A stretch of 64,000 bases of DNA from Flavobacterium agri (lineage in GTDB: Bacteria > Bacteroidota > Bacteroidia > Flavobacteriales > Flavobacteriaceae). Under the pieces are notes generated by a model, which did not search any database, was not told the origin of the DNA, and saw only the letters and a program-made list of their open reading frames with translations. The position numbers and the translations under genes are program-made. Positions 26,719 to 34,796 of the stretch are shown piece by piece; position 1 is the stretch's first letter; every line of letters begins with the position of its first letter. The stretch lies in contig NZ_JACBJI010000004.1 in the NCBI RefSeq assembly GCF_013401995.1, positions 124,001-188,000 on the forward strand. Reading direction: 5' to 3'.

Positions 26719-27321
26719 TTGGAGAATAAACTGTACATAAAATCATACGTTTCGATCGAAAACGGACAAATTTCGATCGATGGAAACGTCGTTTTCGAAT
26801 CGTCCGCGAGCAACGTTTCTGACTTTTTGAAGGAAGGTTTGCGCCATTTCGGTATCCAATACCCGAAATTCTTCAAGATGGACAACCTGAGCAAACTCGC
26901 GTTTTTGGGTTCGGAATTGCTTCTTAAAGATCAAGATTCACCCGAAACAGCGCTTTTGTTCGCGAATTCATCTTCGTCTTTAGATACTGACGTGACCTAT
27001 CAGGAATCCATCGCAGACAAAGACAATTATTTCCCGAGCCCAGCGGTTTTCGTGTACACGTTGCCCAACATCTGCCTTGGCGAAATAAGCATACGCCATC
27101 AGTTGAAAACCGAGAATAGTTTCTTTATATTTGGCGCGTTTAATCCGGATTTTTTTATCGGATACGCTGAAAATCTGATAGAAACAGGCAAGGCCGAAAA
27201 CGTGCTTTGCGGCTGGACGGAACTCTTCAAAGAAGATTACAAAGCCTTTTTATATTTGGTTTCCGACGAAGGAAAAACAGAACACACAAAACAAAACATA
27301 GAACTATTTTACACGAATTGA
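26719..27321 (+). CDS. Mini ketosynthase-like chain-length-factor protein
   Basis: 200 aa. Only the front half of a beta-ketoacyl synthase is present (LGSELLL, ALLFANSSSSLDTD, FVYTLPNICLGEISIRHQL); no catalytic Cys or His is seen. It fits the PF13723-type ketosynthase-like family, which includes ApeC. The start is TTG at 26719, since an in-frame TAA at 26707 blocks any earlier start and the next Met is within the conserved part. Ends 1 nt before the second ACP gene. Confidence 0.75.
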   Translation: MENKLYIKSYVSIENGQISIDGNVVFESSASNVSDFLKEGLRHFGIQYPKFFKMDNLSKLAFLGSELLLKDQDSPETALLFANSSSSLDTDVTYQESIADKDNYFPSPAVFVYTLPNICLGEISIRHQLKTENSFFIFGAFNPDFFIGYAENLIETGKAENVLCGWTELFKEDYKAFLYLVSDEGKTEHTKQNIELFYTN

Positions 27322-27322
27322 C

Positions 27323-27580
27323 ATGGAAGCATTGAAACAAGAATTGAAAGAGAAGATTATCGCGGTTTTGAACCTTGAAGACGTGCAACCGTCGGACATT
27401 TCGAACACGGACGCGCTTTTTGGCGACGGTTTGGGATTGGATTCGATTGACGCTTTGGAATTGATCGTTTTGCTCGACAAAGATTACGGCATCAAATTGA
27501 CCGACCCGAAAGAAGGAAAGAACATTTTCCAGTCTATCGATACGATGGCTGCTTATGTGGAAGCCAATCGTACTAAGTAA
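27323..27580 (+). CDS. Acyl carrier protein 2
   Basis: 85 aa with Ser41 in GLGLDSIDALEL as phosphopantetheine site. More acidic toward helix II than ACP 1. It lies between the mini ketosynthase and the next full ketosynthase, so it probably carries the aryl polyene intermediates. Confidence 0.93.
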   Translation: MEALKQELKEKIIAVLNLEDVQPSDISNTDALFGDGLGLDSIDALELIVLLDKDYGIKLTDPKEGKNIFQSIDTMAAYVEANRTK

Positions 27581-27641
27581 GCAGCGTCTATCTCTAAAGC
27601 GCAGCGTGTCTATTATCTAAAGCTCAGCGCATCTTTTTATC

Positions 27642-28841
27642 ATGAACAAAGGAGTTGCGATTACAGGAATGGGAATCATTTCGGCTATTGGAAACGATGT
27701 CGAGGAGAACTTCCGTTCGCTTATAAATTCCGAAAAGGGAATTTCGAAAACCGACAATATTCCCACAATCCACAAGGATGAAATTATGTTCGGCGAGATC
27801 AAGAAATCGAATGAGGATTTGATTGCCGAATTGGGTTTGCCTGCTGACAATAACTTCACGAGAACGGCGCTGCTTGGTGCTTTTGCCGCGAAACAAGCGG
27901 TTGAAGATGCCGGTATTCGAGATATAAATGAATACAAAACCGGACTGATCAACTCCACGTCGGTTGGCGGAATGGACACGACCGAAAAGCACTATTACGA
28001 GTATTTCGAGAATCCCGAAACCGTGAAATTCATCGCTTCTCACGACGGAGGCGACGTTTCCCAAAAAATCTCTGAAGTCATCGGCCTCGAAGGATTCGTG
28101 ACGACGATTTCGACGGCTTGTTCGTCTGCGGCCAACGCGATCATGCTTGGCGCGCGAATGATCAAAGCCGGAAAACTCGACCGCGTCATCGTTGGCGGAA
28201 CGGACGGACTCGCCAAATTCACGATCAACGGTTTCAAGACTTTGATGATCTTGACCGATTCGTACAACACGCCTTTCGACAACGACAGAAAGGGCCTGAA
28301 TCTCGGTGAAGCTGCGGCTTTCCTGGTTTTGGAATCGGACGAAATCGTTGAAAGAGAAGGCAAAAAAGTACTTGCCCGCGTTTCGGGTTACGCCAATGCG
28401 AACGACGCGTATCACCAAACCGCTTCGTCCGAAAATGGGGAAGGCGCGTTTTTGGCGATGCAGAAAGCGTTCAAAGTTGCCGATTTGGATCCGACGCAGA
28501 TCGATTACATTAACATGCACGGCACGGCGACGCCGAACAACGATTTGAGTGAAGGTCGTGCGGTGGCAAGGATTTACGAAGGCAAAAACGTTCCTTATTT
28601 TTCGTCTACGAAAGCGTTTACGGGACATACTTTGGCCGCTGCGGCTGCGATCGAGGCGGTTTACAGCGTTTTGGCGATCCAGAACGGGGTTGTTTATCCG
28701 AACTTGAATTTCAAGACGAAAATGGCTGAATTCGACCTTGTGCCGCAAACTGAAATCAAGTACAAAAACATCGATTATGTGTTGTCGAATTCGTTCGGAT
28801 TCGGTGGCAATTGTTCGACAGTGATATTTTCTAAAAATTAA
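27642..28841 (+). CDS. FabF-like ketosynthase 3
   Basis: 399 aa. Cys160 in TISTACSSAANAI, His in MHGTATPNND and His in FTGHTLAAAA form a complete active site. It is followed by a ketosynthase without Cys (28923), and the two may form a heterodimer that sets polyene length. The 61-nt gap upstream contains two short near-repeats (TCTAAAGCGCAGCG / TCTAAAGCTCAGCG). Confidence 0.9.
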   Translation: MNKGVAITGMGIISAIGNDVEENFRSLINSEKGISKTDNIPTIHKDEIMFGEIKKSNEDLIAELGLPADNNFTRTALLGAFAAKQAVEDAGIRDINEYKTGLINSTSVGGMDTTEKHYYEYFENPETVKFIASHDGGDVSQKISEVIGLEGFVTTISTACSSAANAIMLGARMIKAGKLDRVIVGGTDGLAKFTINGFKTLMILTDSYNTPFDNDRKGLNLGEAAAFLVLESDEIVEREGKKVLARVSGYANANDAYHQTASSENGEGAFLAMQKAFKVADLDPTQIDYINMHGTATPNNDLSEGRAVARIYEGKNVPYFSSTKAFTGHTLAAAAAIEAVYSVLAIQNGVVYPNLNFKTKMAEFDLVPQTEIKYKNIDYVLSNSFGFGGNCSTVIFSKN

Positions 28842-28858
28842 TTTGTTCGATTGGGTTG

Positions 28859-28903
28859 GCTCCTCGACTGCGCTCGGAGCCGCTCCGAGCGCAGTCGAGG
28901 AGC
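28859..28903. repeat. Perfect 22-bp palindrome between ketosynthase genes
   Basis: Arms at 28859-28880 and 28882-28903 are fully complementary (GCTCCTCGACTGCGCTCGGAGC and its reverse complement) with a single C between. It fills most of the 81-nt gap. No T tract follows, so it is not a classic terminator; a REP-like element or mRNA stability hairpin is likelier. Confidence 0.9.
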
Positions 28904-28922
28904 GTCCTTAAAAAAAAGTAAC

Positions 28923-29978
28923 ATGGCAAAAACGTACATAAACGGCATCGGATGTGTTTCGGCACAAGCCACGGTAGACGGTTTTCCATCGGAATTCGCC
29001 CTTGACGAGAACACGAATTTCCTTGAACTCGTCAAGCCCGAATACAAAGATTATTTCTCGCCAATTGCTTCCAGAAGAATGGCGAAAGGCGTCAAAAACG
29101 GTATCGTAGCCTCGACTTTGGCCATGAAAGAAGCCGGAATCGAGAACCTCGACGCGATCATCACGGGAACGGGAATGGGTTGCATCGAAGACTCGGATAA
29201 ATTCCTCAAGGCAATCATCGACAACAACGAGCAATTCCTGACGCCGACTTCGTTTATCCAATCGACGCACAACACGGTCGCTTCTACAATTGCGATCAAT
29301 CTCGGTTGCAAAGCGTACAATTTCACGTATGTGAACGGAGCGGTTTCGTTCGAATCGGCTTTGGTCGACGCGAAATTGCAGTTCGACGCCGATGAAGTTT
29401 CCAACGTTTTGGTCGGCGGAATCGACGAAATGACCGAATACACGAAGTCACTTTTCAAGCTCGCGGGTTTCATCAAACCCGACGAGTCAGGGCCGCACAA
29501 GATTTTGGGTTCACATACCAAAGCGACAGTTTTCAGTGAAGGCGCGACTTTTTTCATGTTGTCGGATACAAAAACCGAATCGACTTATGCCGAATTGGTT
29601 GACATCGAAACGATCAACAAACTCGAACTTTCCAAAGTCGGGCACAAAGCGATCGAGTTCCTTAAAGCGAATAACCTAACGCAACACGATATCGACGCCG
29701 TGGTTTTAGGTTTTGACGGAGACGTTGAATTCGACGAATATTACAAAGAACTGGCGCGCGAGTTCGCGTTCACGCCTCAGGTTTACTACAAACACGTTTC
29801 GGGCGAATACAACACTGCTTCGGCTTTCGGTTTATATGTTGGCTCAAACGTTTTGAAGAACCAGGAAATTCCGCAGCAATTAAAAGTCAACGAGGTCGAA
29901 AAACCGTCGTACCACAAGATTTTGTTGTACAACCAATACCGCGGCATCGACCATAGTTTCACGTTAATTTCTATTTGA
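28923..29978 (+). CDS. Ketosynthase-like protein without active-site Cys
   Basis: 351 aa, ATG at 28923. The thiolase fold is recognisable (IITGTGMGCIED, NVLVGGIDEMTEYT) but the active-site position reads NGAVSF: the Cys is replaced by Gly139/Ala140, and the usual HGT His motif is also missing. This fits a chain-length-factor or structural partner of ketosynthase 3. Its stop overlaps the next ATG (TGATG). Confidence 0.8.
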   Translation: MAKTYINGIGCVSAQATVDGFPSEFALDENTNFLELVKPEYKDYFSPIASRRMAKGVKNGIVASTLAMKEAGIENLDAIITGTGMGCIEDSDKFLKAIIDNNEQFLTPTSFIQSTHNTVASTIAINLGCKAYNFTYVNGAVSFESALVDAKLQFDADEVSNVLVGGIDEMTEYTKSLFKLAGFIKPDESGPHKILGSHTKATVFSEGATFFMLSDTKTESTYAELVDIETINKLELSKVGHKAIEFLKANNLTQHDIDAVVLGFDGDVEFDEYYKELAREFAFTPQVYYKHVSGEYNTASAFGLYVGSNVLKNQEIPQQLKVNEVEKPSYHKILLYNQYRGIDHSFTLISI

Positions 29979-30754
29979 TGAAGCATAGGATCGTCAATAT
30001 CACATTTATCACAACCGCAATCACACTGGCTCTTTTGAGCCTTTTTGCTTCTGTAAGCTGGTGGTTTTTGGGGTTGTCGGTTGTGGTTTGGATGACAATC
30101 GTTTTTGTCGGTTCGGCCTGGATCGGAAGCAATTACCATGTAAAGGCATATTGCTCGAATCCATCGGAAAAACAAAACAAAATCGCGATCACGTTCGACG
30201 ACGGCCCGAGCGAATTCACGCCGAAAGTCTTGGAATTGCTAGAGAAATTCGATGCAAAAGCCGCGTTTTTCTGCATCGGAAAAAACATCGATTCCCATCC
30301 TGAAATTTTACGTCAGACGATTGAAAAAGGCCACATCGTAGGCAATCACAGTTATTTTCACGGAAAGGATTTCGATTGGAAAAATACGGCCGAAGTCATT
30401 TCGGAACTGGTCCAGACCGACGGCGCGATCAAAAGGAATACCGGCAAAATCGTCAAACTTTTCCGGCCGCCTTACGGAGTCACGAATCCGTCGATCGCAA
30501 ACGCGCTCAAAGTCACGAAACATCACGTCATCGGCTGGAACATCCGCTCTATGGACGGCGTGAGCAGAAATGAAAACGCGATTTATAACCGAATCGTCAA
30601 ACAATTGAAACCTGGTGCAATCATACTGATGCACGACACTTCGCAAGTTACGGTGAACGTTTTGGAACGCTTATTGTTAACTTTGCGCGACAAAAATTTT
30701 ACAATCGTTCCGGTCGATATTTTACTCGGATTGAAAGCTTATGAAGAAGATTAA
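29978..30754 (+). CDS. Polysaccharide deacetylase family protein
   Basis: 258 aa from the ATG at 29978. Two N-terminal transmembrane segments (residues about 8-45) anchor a NodB-type domain: ITFDDGPSEFTPKVL with the catalytic and metal Asp pair, GHIVGNHSYFH with the metal His pair, RPPYG and a final MHD. All metal ligands are present, so it should be active as a deacetylase in the periplasm. Substrate unknown; deacetylation of a pigment-linked sugar or cell-wall sugar is possible. Confidence 0.88.
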   Translation: MKHRIVNITFITTAITLALLSLFASVSWWFLGLSVVVWMTIVFVGSAWIGSNYHVKAYCSNPSEKQNKIAITFDDGPSEFTPKVLELLEKFDAKAAFFCIGKNIDSHPEILRQTIEKGHIVGNHSYFHGKDFDWKNTAEVISELVQTDGAIKRNTGKIVKLFRPPYGVTNPSIANALKVTKHHVIGWNIRSMDGVSRNENAIYNRIVKQLKPGAIILMHDTSQVTVNVLERLLLTLRDKNFTIVPVDILLGLKAYEED

Positions 30755-31367
30755 TTATTTTTTATTGCTGTTTTTTATTGGGTTTTCGGCTCTGGCGCAG
30801 GACGCGATGTCTTCGGGCGAGATTGCCGAATTCAAGAAAGACGTGAACGCCGCATCGGCCAAAATCAAGACGATGACGACCGATTTCGTGCAGTACAAGC
30901 ACATGGATTTTCTCGCGAAAGACGTCGAGACTTCGGGTAAAATGGCGTTCAAAGAACCGAATTCGCTCGCGTGGCAATACAAAAAGCCGTACAATTATTC
31001 GATCGTTTTCAAAAACGGCAAAATCCTCATAAACGACGAAGGCAAGAAAAGCCAGATGGACGCCAAATCGAACAAGACGTTTTCCAAAATCAACAAATTG
31101 ATCGTAGGCAGCGTGTCGGGACAGATGTTCGACGACAAGGAATTTGCGATCTCGTATTTCAAATCGAAGGATTTCAACATCGCACGCTTTATTCCGAAAG
31201 ATGCCGCGATGAGAAAATACATCAAGCAAGTCGAATTGAGTTTCGACAAAAAAGAAGGTACGGTCGAACAGGTGCGACTTCTCGAATCCGAAACCGATTA
31301 TACCAAAATCGTCTTCAAAAACAAGATCCTCAATGCGAAAGTTGACGATTCCGCTTTTAGTAACTAG
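30741..31367 (+). CDS. LolA-like outer-membrane carrier protein
   Basis: 208 aa with signal peptide ending SALAQ. The LolA/LolB half-barrel pattern is visible (MTTDFVQYKHMDFLAKDVETSGKM, SLAWQYKKPYNYSIVFKNGK). In aryl polyene clusters such proteins are thought to carry the lipid-like product across the periplasm. Overlaps the deacetylase by 14 nt and the next lipoprotein by 35 nt. Confidence 0.88.
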   Translation: MKKINYFLLLFFIGFSALAQDAMSSGEIAEFKKDVNAASAKIKTMTTDFVQYKHMDFLAKDVETSGKMAFKEPNSLAWQYKKPYNYSIVFKNGKILINDEGKKSQMDAKSNKTFSKINKLIVGSVSGQMFDDKEFAISYFKSKDFNIARFIPKDAAMRKYIKQVELSFDKKEGTVEQVRLLESETDYTKIVFKNKILNAKVDDSAFSN

Positions 31368-31950
31368 TTTTTTGCTGGTTTTCGGATGTGCGTCGAAACC
31401 TAAACCGAATGCGAAAACGGAATTCGAGACGGTGACCAATCCGTACTTTTCGAATCCTGAAACCGATTACACTTATCGCACCAAAATCACGGTTTACGGG
31501 CACGAACTCAACGGCATCCTGATCGCAAAAAAAATCAATGATTCGATTCATCGCGTCGTTCTGACCACCGATTTCGGCAATACGCTCATCGATTTCGAAG
31601 TCGGGCAAAACAGTTTCAAAAAGAACAATGTCGTCGATGATCTGGATCGGAAAATCGTCGTGAATACGTTGAGAGATGATTTCAGATTGCTTTTCCGCGA
31701 GAAATTTGCCAGTTCCGAGCTTGAACAAAGCGTTTCAAATGGGGTAACAACTTTCGAATCGACTGACGGACGCAACCATTACCGTCTTTCATACTCTGCT
31801 AACAAATTGATTTCCATATCGAAAGGAAGCCGTAAGAAAGAACAGGTTTCTGTAGGATTTCACAGCGAAAACAATATTTTTGCCGACAAAATCCAAATTC
31901 AGCACCGCGACACCAAGCTCAAAATCGAGATGAGTCATTTTGCCCCATAA
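31333..31950 (+). CDS. Lipoprotein partner of the LolA-like protein
   Basis: 205 aa with a lipobox LVFGC, so lipid-anchored. The mature part is beta-rich (TYRTKITVYGHELNGILIAKK, THE-like repeats of Val/Thr), as in the small lipoproteins that accompany LolA-like genes in aryl polyene clusters (ApeG/DUF3261 type); I could not confirm the family. Likely acceptor at the outer membrane. Start overlaps LolA-like gene. Confidence 0.7.
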   Translation: MRKLTIPLLVTSFLLVFGCASKPKPNAKTEFETVTNPYFSNPETDYTYRTKITVYGHELNGILIAKKINDSIHRVVLTTDFGNTLIDFEVGQNSFKKNNVVDDLDRKIVVNTLRDDFRLLFREKFASSELEQSVSNGVTTFESTDGRNHYRLSYSANKLISISKGSRKKEQVSVGFHSENNIFADKIQIQHRDTKLKIEMSHFAP

Positions 31951-31956
31951 ATTACG

Positions 31957-32577
31957 ATGATAAACAAGATTGCCGCAGCCGCCATTTTGATCATGGCTTT
32001 CGCAAATGCGTACGCGCAGGAAAAAAATGTTCAGAAAAAGAAATTTCCGATTGGAGTTCGCGCAGGTTACAATTTATCGAACGTCACCCAAATAAGAAGC
32101 GAATCCAGAAGCAGTTATTATGTTGGCGTATTCGTGCCTTACCGCTTTGCGAAATGGTACGGGTTACAGCCTGAAATCGGGTATTCACGCCAAGGCGCGG
32201 TGGTAAACAAGGAAAATTATCATTATCCGGCAGAAGGAGCGCCAACGATGACATACAAACTTGATTACATTGGCGTCGCGCTCAACAACAAGGTCTTTGT
32301 TTATAAAGGATTGCATCTGATGGTCGCGCCATATGCCGATCTGCTCGTGCATCACAACAAACTGTATATTGAAAGGACCTATACCGTAAAACAGAAAGAA
32401 CATCACGATATTGGTGTCATTTTCGGGACCGGATGGGAATTCGACAGTGGGTTTGGCGTCGAATTGAGATTTAAAAGAGGCTTTACCGATATCGTATATT
32501 ATCCGGATTATCCGTATGTCATCAACAGCAGTATAAGCACTTCGGTGGCACAATTAGGAATTACATACAAGTTTTAA
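31957..32577 (+). CDS. Outer-membrane beta-barrel protein, tandem copy 1
   Basis: 206 aa, signal peptide ending AYAQ. PorT/OMP_b-brl_2-type small barrel of about eight strands: GVRAGYNLSNV, YYVGVFVPYRFAKWYGLQPEIGYSRQGA, LDYIGVALNNKVFV, VAQLGITYKF with a C-terminal Phe as expected for barrel assembly. First of four adjacent paralogues (to 34419). Confidence 0.88.
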   Translation: MINKIAAAAILIMAFANAYAQEKNVQKKKFPIGVRAGYNLSNVTQIRSESRSSYYVGVFVPYRFAKWYGLQPEIGYSRQGAVVNKENYHYPAEGAPTMTYKLDYIGVALNNKVFVYKGLHLMVAPYADLLVHHNKLYIERTYTVKQKEHHDIGVIFGTGWEFDSGFGVELRFKRGFTDIVYYPDYPYVINSSISTSVAQLGITYKF

Positions 32578-32594
32578 CCATTACCAAAAACAAA

Positions 32595-33182
32595 ATGAAA
32601 AAACTACTGTTCATCGCCGCTTTGCTTGCTGGATCTCTAGTCCAGGCGCAAGGTCGTGTCAAGCCAATGGTTCGCGCAGGACTCAACATCGCGCGCCTTA
32701 CCAACGCCGAAGACGACCGCGTTACCGATTTTTATGTCGGGGCCGGTGTTTCGTTCAAATTCTCGAAACGCTACACGCTTCAACCCGAAATCAATTATTC
32801 GCGCCAAGGCGGAAGTTTGTACGAATTCGACCCGACCTATGGCGCGTACAAAGCCGATATCGAAGCACAATACGTCGGGATTGCGGTAACGAACAAGATT
32901 TACATCGTAGAAGGTTTCCATTTCCTTGCCGGACCGGCCATCGATTTCAAAGTCGGTGACAACCACGACGATGTAGAAGGTTTCGATTTCGGGATTTATG
33001 GAGGTGTCGGCTACACGCTTCCGCTCGGATTGACCATCGAGGCGCGCATCAAGCAAGGGTTTGTCGATATTTTCGGAAGCAACGTGAATACAGGAGACGA
33101 GTACGACGAAGATTACAACGACGACGTCAATGACATCAGGCTCAACCAAGTCATATCGATCGGGGTTTCCTATAATTTTTAA
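32595..33182 (+). CDS. Outer-membrane beta-barrel protein, tandem copy 2
   Basis: 195 aa, signal peptide ending LVQAQ. Family blocks VRAGLNIARLT, FYVGAGVSFKFSKRYTLQPEINYSRQGG, GIAVTNKIYI and VISIGVSYNF (C-terminal Phe). Next copy begins 3 nt after its stop. Confidence 0.88.
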   Translation: MKKLLFIAALLAGSLVQAQGRVKPMVRAGLNIARLTNAEDDRVTDFYVGAGVSFKFSKRYTLQPEINYSRQGGSLYEFDPTYGAYKADIEAQYVGIAVTNKIYIVEGFHFLAGPAIDFKVGDNHDDVEGFDFGIYGGVGYTLPLGLTIEARIKQGFVDIFGSNVNTGDEYDEDYNDDVNDIRLNQVISIGVSYNF

Positions 33183-33185
33183 GCC

Positions 33186-33800
33186 ATGAAAAAGATTTAT
33201 CCCGCGTTGGTTTTGCTTGCGACTTTCGGCTTGCAGGCACAGGTAAAATTCACTCCCGGCGTTCGCGGCGGACTCAACTTCGCCCAATTGACCGAATCCG
33301 ATCTTGGCATCAAAACCGATTTTTACGTTGGCGGATTCGCGGGCATCAAATTCACCAAGCACTACACTTTACAGCCCGAGGTGATTTATTCGCGTCAAGG
33401 AGCGGAAGGCGATTACCGAGTTTATGACCCGGTTTACGATTCGAACGGCAACCTGATTTCTGAGTATCGCGATGGCCATGCCGACGTTTCGCTTCAATAT
33501 TTGTCGGTCGGCATCATGAATAAGTTTACTTTTGTGGACCGATTGTCTATTGTCGTCGGGCCGTCCGTCGATGTTTTGGTCGATCACAACGTTCCCGTGA
33601 ATTCCGATGCCGATCTGGCGATCCAACTTGGTTTGGGTGTACGACTGATCGATGGTCTTGAGGCCGAATTCCGTGTCAAGAAAGGGATCGCGAGCGTCGT
33701 GGACGATACCGAGTACATCGATGACGACGAATGGTTCGATTTTCAGGACGGCACGAATTTGCTGTTCCAGGTCGGGTTGAGTTACACTTTCGGACGATAA
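33186..33800 (+). CDS. Outer-membrane beta-barrel protein, tandem copy 3
   Basis: 204 aa, signal peptide ending GLQAQ. GVRGGLNFAQLT, FYVGGFAGIKFTKHYTLQPEVIYSRQGA and LLFQVGLSYTFGR. Long acidic loops (near residue 175: DDTEYIDDDEWFD) suggest an extracellular face that binds cations or partners. One nt from copy 4. Confidence 0.88.
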   Translation: MKKIYPALVLLATFGLQAQVKFTPGVRGGLNFAQLTESDLGIKTDFYVGGFAGIKFTKHYTLQPEVIYSRQGAEGDYRVYDPVYDSNGNLISEYRDGHADVSLQYLSVGIMNKFTFVDRLSIVVGPSVDVLVDHNVPVNSDADLAIQLGLGVRLIDGLEAEFRVKKGIASVVDDTEYIDDDEWFDFQDGTNLLFQVGLSYTFGR

Positions 33801-33801
33801 T

Positions 33802-34419
33802 ATGCTGAAACAAGTCATTTCGACCTTCGTGCTGCTGATCGGATTCGCCACGTGTGCGCAAACCGGATTCGTGCCAAGCATAAGGGCAGGTGTCAACATC
33901 GGCTCTATCAACCATTCGGAATTGGAAAATCGCGCAGGTTTTTATGTGGGCGCATCGACAGGATTCAAGGTTACGCAACAATATACGTTCATGCCCGAAA
34001 TCGGATTTTCGAGCCAGGGCGCAAAAAAAGATTTTGTCAGGATATACAGTTATTTCGACGAGAACAACGTGTATGTGACCGATACGATCGTAAACAGGGT
34101 AAACGCCAAACTGAATTACATTTCGGTCGGTGCGATCAACAAGTTTACATTTGGCAAGCGGTATTCGGTTTTGGCTGGGCCGATCTGCGATTTACTGGTA
34201 ACGAACCACAGCAATTCGGACAACGATGTGGCCTTGGCAGGAATGCTAGGCCTTGAGTACCAAATGCCGTCGGGAATCGGGTTTGAATTTCGTGTAAAAC
34301 GCGCGATATTCGACATCCAAACGGAATCCGACGGGCAAAATTACAAATGGTTCGGCGAAGAAAACAATTCAAACTGGATGCTGCAGTTCGGGCTTACTTA
34401 TAAAATCGACTTAAAATAA
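33802..34419 (+). CDS. Outer-membrane beta-barrel protein, tandem copy 4
   Basis: 205 aa, signal peptide ending ATCAQ. SIRAGVNIGSIN, FYVGASTGFKVTQQYTFMPEIGFSSQGA and WMLQFGLTYKI. More diverged than copies 2 and 3. Followed 4 nt later by the His-bearing hotdog dehydratase of the flexirubin array, so the four barrels sit inside that transcription unit. Confidence 0.87.
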   Translation: MLKQVISTFVLLIGFATCAQTGFVPSIRAGVNIGSINHSELENRAGFYVGASTGFKVTQQYTFMPEIGFSSQGAKKDFVRIYSYFDENNVYVTDTIVNRVNAKLNYISVGAINKFTFGKRYSVLAGPICDLLVTNHSNSDNDVALAGMLGLEYQMPSGIGFEFRVKRAIFDIQTESDGQNYKWFGEENNSNWMLQFGLTYKIDLK

Positions 34420-34423
34420 GTTT

Positions 34424-34795
34424 ATGCTTTTAAAAAACTTTTACACGATAGTTTCTAAAGACGAGGTTTCGGACGGGAATTTCACGGTCAACCTATCGGT
34501 CAATCCGGCACATGAGGTCTTTAAGGGACATTTTCCCGGAAATCCGGTAATGCCGGGCGTTTGCATGATGCAGATCATCAAAGAACTCGTCGAGGAAATC
34601 ACAGGTTCGGCTTTGTTCATGCAAAGCTTGTCGAACGTGAAATTCATGGCGCTCATCAATCCTGAAGCCACGCCCGATTTGCGTTTGGAGTTAAATCTCT
34701 CACAAACCGAGGATAACCTTGTAAAAGTCAAGAATACGACGTATTTTAATGATACGGTGGCACTTAAGCTCGCCAGCACGTATAAAAAAGTCTGA
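34424..34795 (+). CDS. Hotdog dehydratase-like protein C (His half-site)
   Basis: 123 aa, FabZ-like. It has the full loop KGHFPGNPVMPGV with catalytic His36, but the helix Glu of FabZ is replaced by Gln50 (CMMQIIKEL). The two hotdog proteins at 20726 and 21151 have the reverse: Glu but no His. Together they could form a complete active site. Acts on 3-hydroxyacyl-ACP to create polyene double bonds. Confidence 0.83.
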   Translation: MLLKNFYTIVSKDEVSDGNFTVNLSVNPAHEVFKGHFPGNPVMPGVCMMQIIKELVEEITGSALFMQSLSNVKFMALINPEATPDLRLELNLSQTEDNLVKVKNTTYFNDTVALKLASTYKKV

Positions 34796-34796
34796 C

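Noticed and set aside
25528..27321. A broken ketosynthase split between 25528 and 26719
   Set aside because: The first gene is full length with a complete active site; the second is its own short family with a distinct start.
27581..27641. Near-repeats TCTAAAGCGCAGCG / TCTAAAGCTCAGCG as a regulatory or CRISPR-like site
   Set aside because: Only two short imperfect copies, no spacer pattern.
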